64,000 nt of DNA from Anthostomella pinea (lineage: Eukaryota; Ascomycota; Sordariomycetes; Xylariales; Xylariaceae). The stretch spans positions 744,001 through 808,000 of the forward strand of contig CAUWAG010000008.1 of assembly GCA_963556695.1 (NCBI GenBank), in the 5' to 3' direction. Below the pieces are notes generated by a model. The model ran no database searches. It was given only the letters and a program-made list of their open reading frames with translations, and had not been told where the DNA came from. Numbering within the stretch: position 1 is the stretch's first letter; every line of letters starts with the position of its first letter. The position numbers were made by a program, and so were the translations under genes. Shown piece by piece: positions 59,273 through 64,000 of this stretch.

Positions 59273-61643
59273 ATTGATAAGAAATGTACGAAATGTCAAG
59301 AGCAGGTCGTCAGTTTGTGTTGCTGCGTGTTGTTCTAGGAGAGATACCCGGCTCCAGAGCCAGGCTCGCCATCGCATTTAAATCAAATAGTCCCTTGTAG
59401 GCCGCCCGACGAATACGACCAACATCCTCGGCCAGATATCCAAGTGAATGCATCTAACCGTGGCGGGAGCTGCGTTTGCCGCAGTCGTGGGATTGAGATC
59501 GGTCAAGAAGAGCGGCCGGGAGGCCCTGCAAATGCCAGTAAGTAGTCTCCAGACTGATGGCCGACGTCCAGCTAGTATAGGTAGCGCATTGGCGGCTTTG
59601 TGAGAACAGGTAGTGGTGGGTATGTGGCTGGCACCCCTGGAGAAGAGCAGATACCATCAAGAGTCGACCTTTCCATAGCAGACCGACATTTGCACAATTC
59701 GTCATCATACGGCACAGCCGATGCACGCGTGGTCATCTTAAGGCGAACCACATTGTGACTCTGGCTGGCTGTTGGTGGTCAGACAACTGGGGACGGCGAA
59801 TTACACGACCTATGCGGCCCAACATCGTAGCACATGTTGGAAAGTAGTTGGGTGAGGCTCAAGACCTGTCCGGCCTATCAGAGCCTCCGGAACGTCTGCA
59901 ACATATAGGCCGGTTTCGAATAGTTCGACGCCATGCGCAGTTCAGCCGCGAAGTTTGTTCGTACCTACGTCCAGTGTGGTGACGGCCAGGGGCTGGATGG
60001 CCGAGAAGAAATTGTTAACAATGCGAGAAGGAGACCTCAGCCAACACCTCGACAAAGGAACTCGGGCTTTGCCAGTCTTGCAGAGTAGCGTGCTGCGGTA
60101 AGCCGACTCGGATCCTTGATCGGCGCGCACGATCCTTCACAGATTCCCGGACCGTGTGGCGCTTCCTCATGGTGTTCTCGTAATTAACTCATATTTCACG
60201 GTCAACGGTGCAACAGGAAGCTTCGCCCATCACATGGCATGCACCGTGCAGATGTCAGATACCAGCCCTTGGACCCTGTAAAATTAGGAGTACTCGAAGC
60301 GATATCAACTGCCCCCGAGGCTTCAACAAACACGGTACCCATGCAAATTGCTATACCCAACCTGCAGTAAGCCACGAGATACGGCAGCTGGGGATCGCAG
60401 CCTTCGAATCCCTGTGGAAGGAGTCTGGAGCGAGCCAATTGCGTAGCTGACGCCGACCGCGACGCGCAGGGCTCGAGCATATTGACTGACTGGCTGTCTC
60501 ATTGGATCTGAACAACGGACGCGCGACAACTGATCGAATCTGATTGTCAAGGAAAACTCGAGGCACCTCCTGGTAATGTAGTATCAACCGGCTGCGTCCG
60601 CGCCATGGCACCATAGCGACCGCCCGGTTGCTTGCCGGTTGGTATAGAGAGGCCCAACGGCGCGAACCTGTTTCTCGGTAGGTACACAGTAGGTAGTTGG
60701 TAGACACTGACGTGAGACGGGATTGGGGCGGAAGCGAGCTGCTCGTCCAACACCCGTGTTGGCTGCAACAGACGCAAGGTCATCAATGGTCGATCTCGCA
60801 ACGCAACCCCCGATGGAGATGATGTCTGCCAGGAGAGGGAAAGCCGGCTCAAGGCCGTCAGGATGAACACCCCTCGACTCTGTAGGCGGCTCTCGTGGCC
60901 GTGTGGGAAAAGTGTCGTATGACCGACCCCAGGGATCGCCAATGAGCCAAGCCAGCCTGTCAATCGGTCGGGAAGGTTCAAGGGATTCCTGCCAACGACT
61001 CAACCGGCCGGGAAGGGATTCCTGCCTGCCGGTTATGATCCATGACCATTGACTCCAAATGGAGGAACAGCTCAAAGTAGCTGATGTAGGCGACAACAAA
61101 AGTCGGGATGCTACAGAACCATTCCAGAATGGCTGCGGCAGTGATCCAGTCACAGTCTCGACAAACGGCGGCTGGCCATGCATGTGGTGGCGAGCCCCAG
61201 ACACACCATGTCACACATGTCTGCATCAATCAATGCATGCGCAATATCGCGCGCGCGTTTGCCGGATCGCTCGGGTCGGGTCTGGACTGTCGTGGAATAT
61301 GCCTTTCCCAATGGTGGGAGCCCGGGCCGTTGCCCTGGAACCGTGGAAACACCGCTGAGGGAGGGAACAAGGTTATTCCAAGCCCCGATGCAGGTGGTCG
61401 TTGCCCGTAAGGTTGCCCGTTGACCGGTTTCCATTCCGCGTGCAGGTTGGGTGCACCCGTGACAATGACCAATTGACAATCCCTGGCCGACCTGATCGAG
61501 GCTCACCTTCCTCTCGAACAACACCCGCCGCAGCTTCCGTTGCAGCTTCCATTGCAGCTTCCGTCGCAGCGCAAGGACTGAACCTGAAATCACGGAAACG
61601 ATCGGAGACAGTCCCGTCGGAGAGACTCGGAGACACCTGCACG
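59273..61643. other. Divergent intergenic region
   Basis: About 2.4 kb between the amidoligase gene and the four-helix membrane-protein gene. Overlapping open frames at 60.5-61.6 kb on both strands have no motif or splice logic. A short direct duplication with GGGAAGGGATTCCTGCC-like sequence lies near 60975-61025. A GCAGCTTCCRTT repeat lies at about 61531-61568. Confidence 0.5.
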
Positions 61644-62123
61644 ATGGCCCCGCGGCAGACCGTCCTCCCGCTCGCCTACCGGCTCTTCTTCCTCATCATC
61701 GAGCCCATCTCGGCCCTCGTCGGCGCCTACTACGCCCACTTCCAGCAAGATGCGTACCTGAGCATGACCACACACGCCGCGGCAGTCGTCCCATCGCCGG
61801 CCACCTCAATCATCATGTCCCAGTTGGCGAATCTGTACCTGCTCTTCGCGCTGAACGAAGCCTTGGTTCTGCGCTGCACCGGCGACCTCACGATCTGGAA
61901 GACTGTACTTTTCGGGCTGCTCATCGCTGACGTCGGACACGTGTATTCGGTCAGCAGCCTCGGTGCCTGGGTCTACTACGACGCCACGCGATGGAATGCC
62001 ATCGATTGGGGCAATGTGCCGTTCGTGTATCTGGGCGCCTCGATGAGGATCGCCTTCCTCTGTGGAGTTGGCCTGGGAGGACAAGGACAGGCTAATAATA
62101 CCAAGACGCGGAAGGCGGCTTGA
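61644..62123 (+). CDS. Four-helix membrane protein, DUF7704-like
   Basis: Small integral membrane protein of a widespread fungal family of unknown function. ATG 61644 (MAPRQTVLPLAYRLFFLI), no intron, 159 residues. Helices: LAYRLFFLIIEPISALVGAY, IMSQLANLYLLFALNEALVL, KTVLFGLLIADVGHVYSVSS and VPFVYLGASMRIAFLCGVGL. The motifs YRLFF.IEP..A..GAYYA, LNEA and AD.GH are typical as I remember the family. The tail is short and basic (KTRKAA). The frame is open upstream through an Ala-rich repeat but the ATG at 61644 begins the conserved part. Confidence 0.8.
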   Translation: MAPRQTVLPLAYRLFFLIIEPISALVGAYYAHFQQDAYLSMTTHAAAVVPSPATSIIMSQLANLYLLFALNEALVLRCTGDLTIWKTVLFGLLIADVGHVYSVSSLGAWVYYDATRWNAIDWGNVPFVYLGASMRIAFLCGVGLGGQGQANNTKTRKAA

Positions 62124-63083
62124 TCAACCCGTACAACCCGTGGTAGCACGCAGGTTACCGTAGCTCCCGGATACCGTGCGTCAAGATCTATAACTGCCGG
62201 TCAGCCGGTGGTCACGACTCACCGGGTGGCCTATGAAGCTTTCACTAGGGAGGCCGCTCACAGCTTGAGATCCCATCAGCGATGCTTCTACCAAGGCACG
62301 GCGACATATGGGCCGAAGAGACGAGACAAGCTCCACCGCAAGGTAATTAGTGAGCCGATGCGACAGCACACGTTCTAGGAGGCTTGGCGCCGGCGCAAGT
62401 GATATAAGAAGCATAGGAGGATGATGGGATGAAATACGAAGCGTTTGTAGGTGGCTAGCACGAAGGAACCGAAGCATACGTATAGCATGTTCAAGGCACT
62501 CGCAAATGCATATCAGCTTCTAGCAATCCCATGAGCGACACAAGCCGAGCCCAATCCGAGCTCAATCCTTTGATTGGGAACATTGGCATGACCATGTCGG
62601 CGTCTCCTGCCCAAGCCGCTACTTGACTGGTGGAATTTTCGGCGCGGCCCATCGGATAACCACGACTCACTCCGCTATCCTGACCAATGTCGGGCCCTCG
62701 CATAAGCCGAACATTCCTCGCTACGTTGCGGCGACGGTGGGACCGATCATCTACGGCACGGTGACGTGAGGATCTCGCCGGTGGCGGGCGCTCGCCTGAT
62801 TCGCCTTGTTGACGCCCTAAGGATAAAATCGTGAGAATTAGGAACAGCGCAACCCCTCCAAGCGGCAGGATTCTGCAGCGGGCGAGGTGGGGGGTAAAGG
62901 TAGGAGAGGTAGGGGTTTGTATGACGGGTTGCGATGCGATGACTACCTCGGTATATTATCTGCCTAGCCCCTCCATGGCCTTCGGATGACACGAAGCTCG
63001 TACCCGTGTCACTGTTTCCTTCCTCATTTCATCGGAATCGTATCTGTCACTTCGATACGCTCCCCAAGACAATCCCGCCCAAG
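62124..63083. other. Intergenic region / promoter of the alcohol dehydrogenase gene
   Basis: About 1 kb with no supported gene. The last 80 bases are the C/T-rich leader before the ATG at 63084. Confidence 0.55.
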
Positions 63084-64000
63084 ATGTCCAAATACGACCA
63101 ATACGAAGGCTTCCAGGTCGAGTCGCCCGAGACCTGGACCGAGTTCCACAAGAACAAGTTTGACGTGAAGCCGTTTGGCGATCACGACGTCGAGATCAAA
63201 ATCGAGTGCTGCGGCGTCTGCTCGAGCGACATCCACACCATCAACGGCGGCTGGGGCGAGCAGAAATTCCCGCTGGCCGTCGGCCACGAGATCGTCGGCA
63301 AGGCGCTGCGCGTCGGGCCCAAGGTCACCCTTGTCAAGGAAGGCGAGCGCGTCGGCCTCGGCGCCCAGTGCTGGTCCTGCCTCGAGTGCCGCCAGTGCAA
63401 GAACGACAACGAGACGTACTGCACCCAGCAGGTCGACACCTACGGCCAGGCGTGGCCCGATACGGGCATCGTGACGCAGGGCGGCTACTCCTCGCACGTG
63501 AGGGCCCACGAGCACTGGTGAGCATCATAGCCTTCACCATGAGCAATTGGAACCCATCGTGACTGACTGGGCCCTACAGGGTCTTCCCCATCCCTGACGC
63601 AATACCGAGTCATCTCGCAGCACCAATGCTATGTGCTGGCATTACAAGCTACAGCCCACTGGTGGTACGTATAGAAACATCCCGTCACAAGACCCTGGGC
63701 CTTGGATTCGAGAACAAGCTTTGTTCTTCCCTTTCCTTCTTCATCTAGAAGCTGGCTGTACGGGTTTAAAGACAAGATGTTAACATACAAGCAGAGAAAC
63801 GGTGCCGGCCCGGGGAAGAAGGTCGGCATCGTCGGTCTGGGCGGCCTCGGCCATTTCGGCGTGCTGTTCGCCAAGGCGCTGGGGGCCGAGACGTGGGTGA
63901 TCTCGCGCTCGCACAGCAAGGAGGCCGACGCCAGGAAGATGGGCGCGGACGGGTACCTGGCATCGCAGGACCCGGACTGGAACAAGGAGCACGCCATGAC
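63084..64000 (+). CDS. NADP-dependent zinc alcohol dehydrogenase (3' truncated)
   Basis: Medium-chain dehydrogenase of the ADH6/cinnamyl-alcohol type, reducing aldehydes with NADPH in the cytosol. ATG 63084 (MSKYDQYEGFQVESPET). Exons 63084-63517 and 63580-63664, then 63795 to the window edge, join in phase. Seen are the catalytic zinc site CCGVCSSDIHT with GHEIVG, the structural zinc lobe CWSCLECRQCKNDNETYC (four Cys), the MLCAGITSYSPL motif leading into the NAD(P) domain, and the Rossmann glycines VGIVGLGGLGHFGVLFAKAL followed by VISRSHSK, where Ser-Arg-Ser after the second strand suits NADP preference. The second intron is introner-like copy 3. The C-terminal third lies outside the window. 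Confidence 0.95.
63665..63794 (+). mobile_element. Introner-like element, copy 3 (130-bp intron)
   Basis: Phase-0 intron in the alcohol dehydrogenase gene, between SPLV and RNGAGPG. It begins GTACGTATAGAAACATCCCG and ends GATGTTAACATACAAGCAG. Along its length it matches the introns at 21557-21685 and 58897-58734. The hairpin reads AGAACAA-GCT-TTGTTCT, perfectly paired despite sequence change relative to copy 1. The gene's other intron (63518-63579) is ordinary and unrelated. Confidence 0.88.

Noticed and set aside
60547..61593. Overlapping minus-strand frames of 144-206 codons
   Set aside because: They overlap one another in different frames, have no splice logic, hydrophobic pattern or family motif.

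Overview
The window is nuclear DNA of a filamentous ascomycete (Pezizomycotina, probably Sordariomycetes; the class is inferred from protein flavour, not proven). The evidence is many short spliceosomal introns (46-70 bp, GTRAGT donors, CTAAC-like branch sites, YAG acceptors), ascomycete-specific protein families (Zn2Cys6 activators, a rhodopsin-domain receptor, F-box families), large intergenic gaps, and one AT-rich island resembling RIP-damaged transposon DNA. There are no operons; neighbouring genes are mostly unrelated in function.

Layout. 1-4 kb: the 3' part of the CCAAT-binding factor subunit HAP5 (+), convergent with the exocyst subunit SEC15 (-, seven exons). 4-8.6 kb: a gene-poor stretch ending in a pyrimidine-rich leader. 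8.6-11.4 kb: a Mei2-type RNA-binding protein (+). 11.4-15 kb: gene-poor, with possible relics. 15-18 kb: a SUN-like ER/nuclear-envelope membrane protein of the SLP1 type (-). 19-22 kb: an F-box protein (+), a small unknown (-) and a three-helix membrane protein (+). 23.6-24.5 kb: ribosomal protein uL1/L10a (-). 26-27.6 kb: a rhodopsin-domain membrane protein (+). 29.6-32.8 kb: a C2H2 transcription factor (-). 35-37.1 kb: a Zn2Cys6 factor (-). 41-42.2 kb: an unknown conserved-looking protein (+). 45.4-47.9 kb: a second Zn2Cys6 factor (+). 49-53.1 kb: an F-box protein and an F-box/WD40 protein (both -). 55.6-56.9 kb: a degraded AT-rich inverted-repeat element. 57.7-59.3 kb: a putative amidoligase (-). 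61.6-62.1 kb: a four-helix membrane protein (+). From 63.1 kb to the edge: a zinc alcohol dehydrogenase (+, truncated by the window).

The most striking feature is a family of near-identical introns. Three unrelated genes, the membrane protein at 21.3 kb, the amidoligase at 57.7 kb and the alcohol dehydrogenase at 63.1 kb, each contain one intron of about 130-164 bp. All three start GTACGTATA, share the same interior and the same conserved hairpin, and end in a TTAAC...CAG block. Ordinary introns of different genes do not share sequence, so these look like introner-like elements, i.e. introns multiplying as mobile DNA. One copy carries a triplicated 15-bp unit over its putative branch site.

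Other notable points: the HAP5 frame continues for 138 codons past its stop, interrupted only by two TAG codons; an inverted-repeat element with TA-flanked termini surrounds the AT-rich island; and a degenerate non-coding repeat occurs at 5.1 kb and again just upstream of the F-box gene at 18.8 kb.
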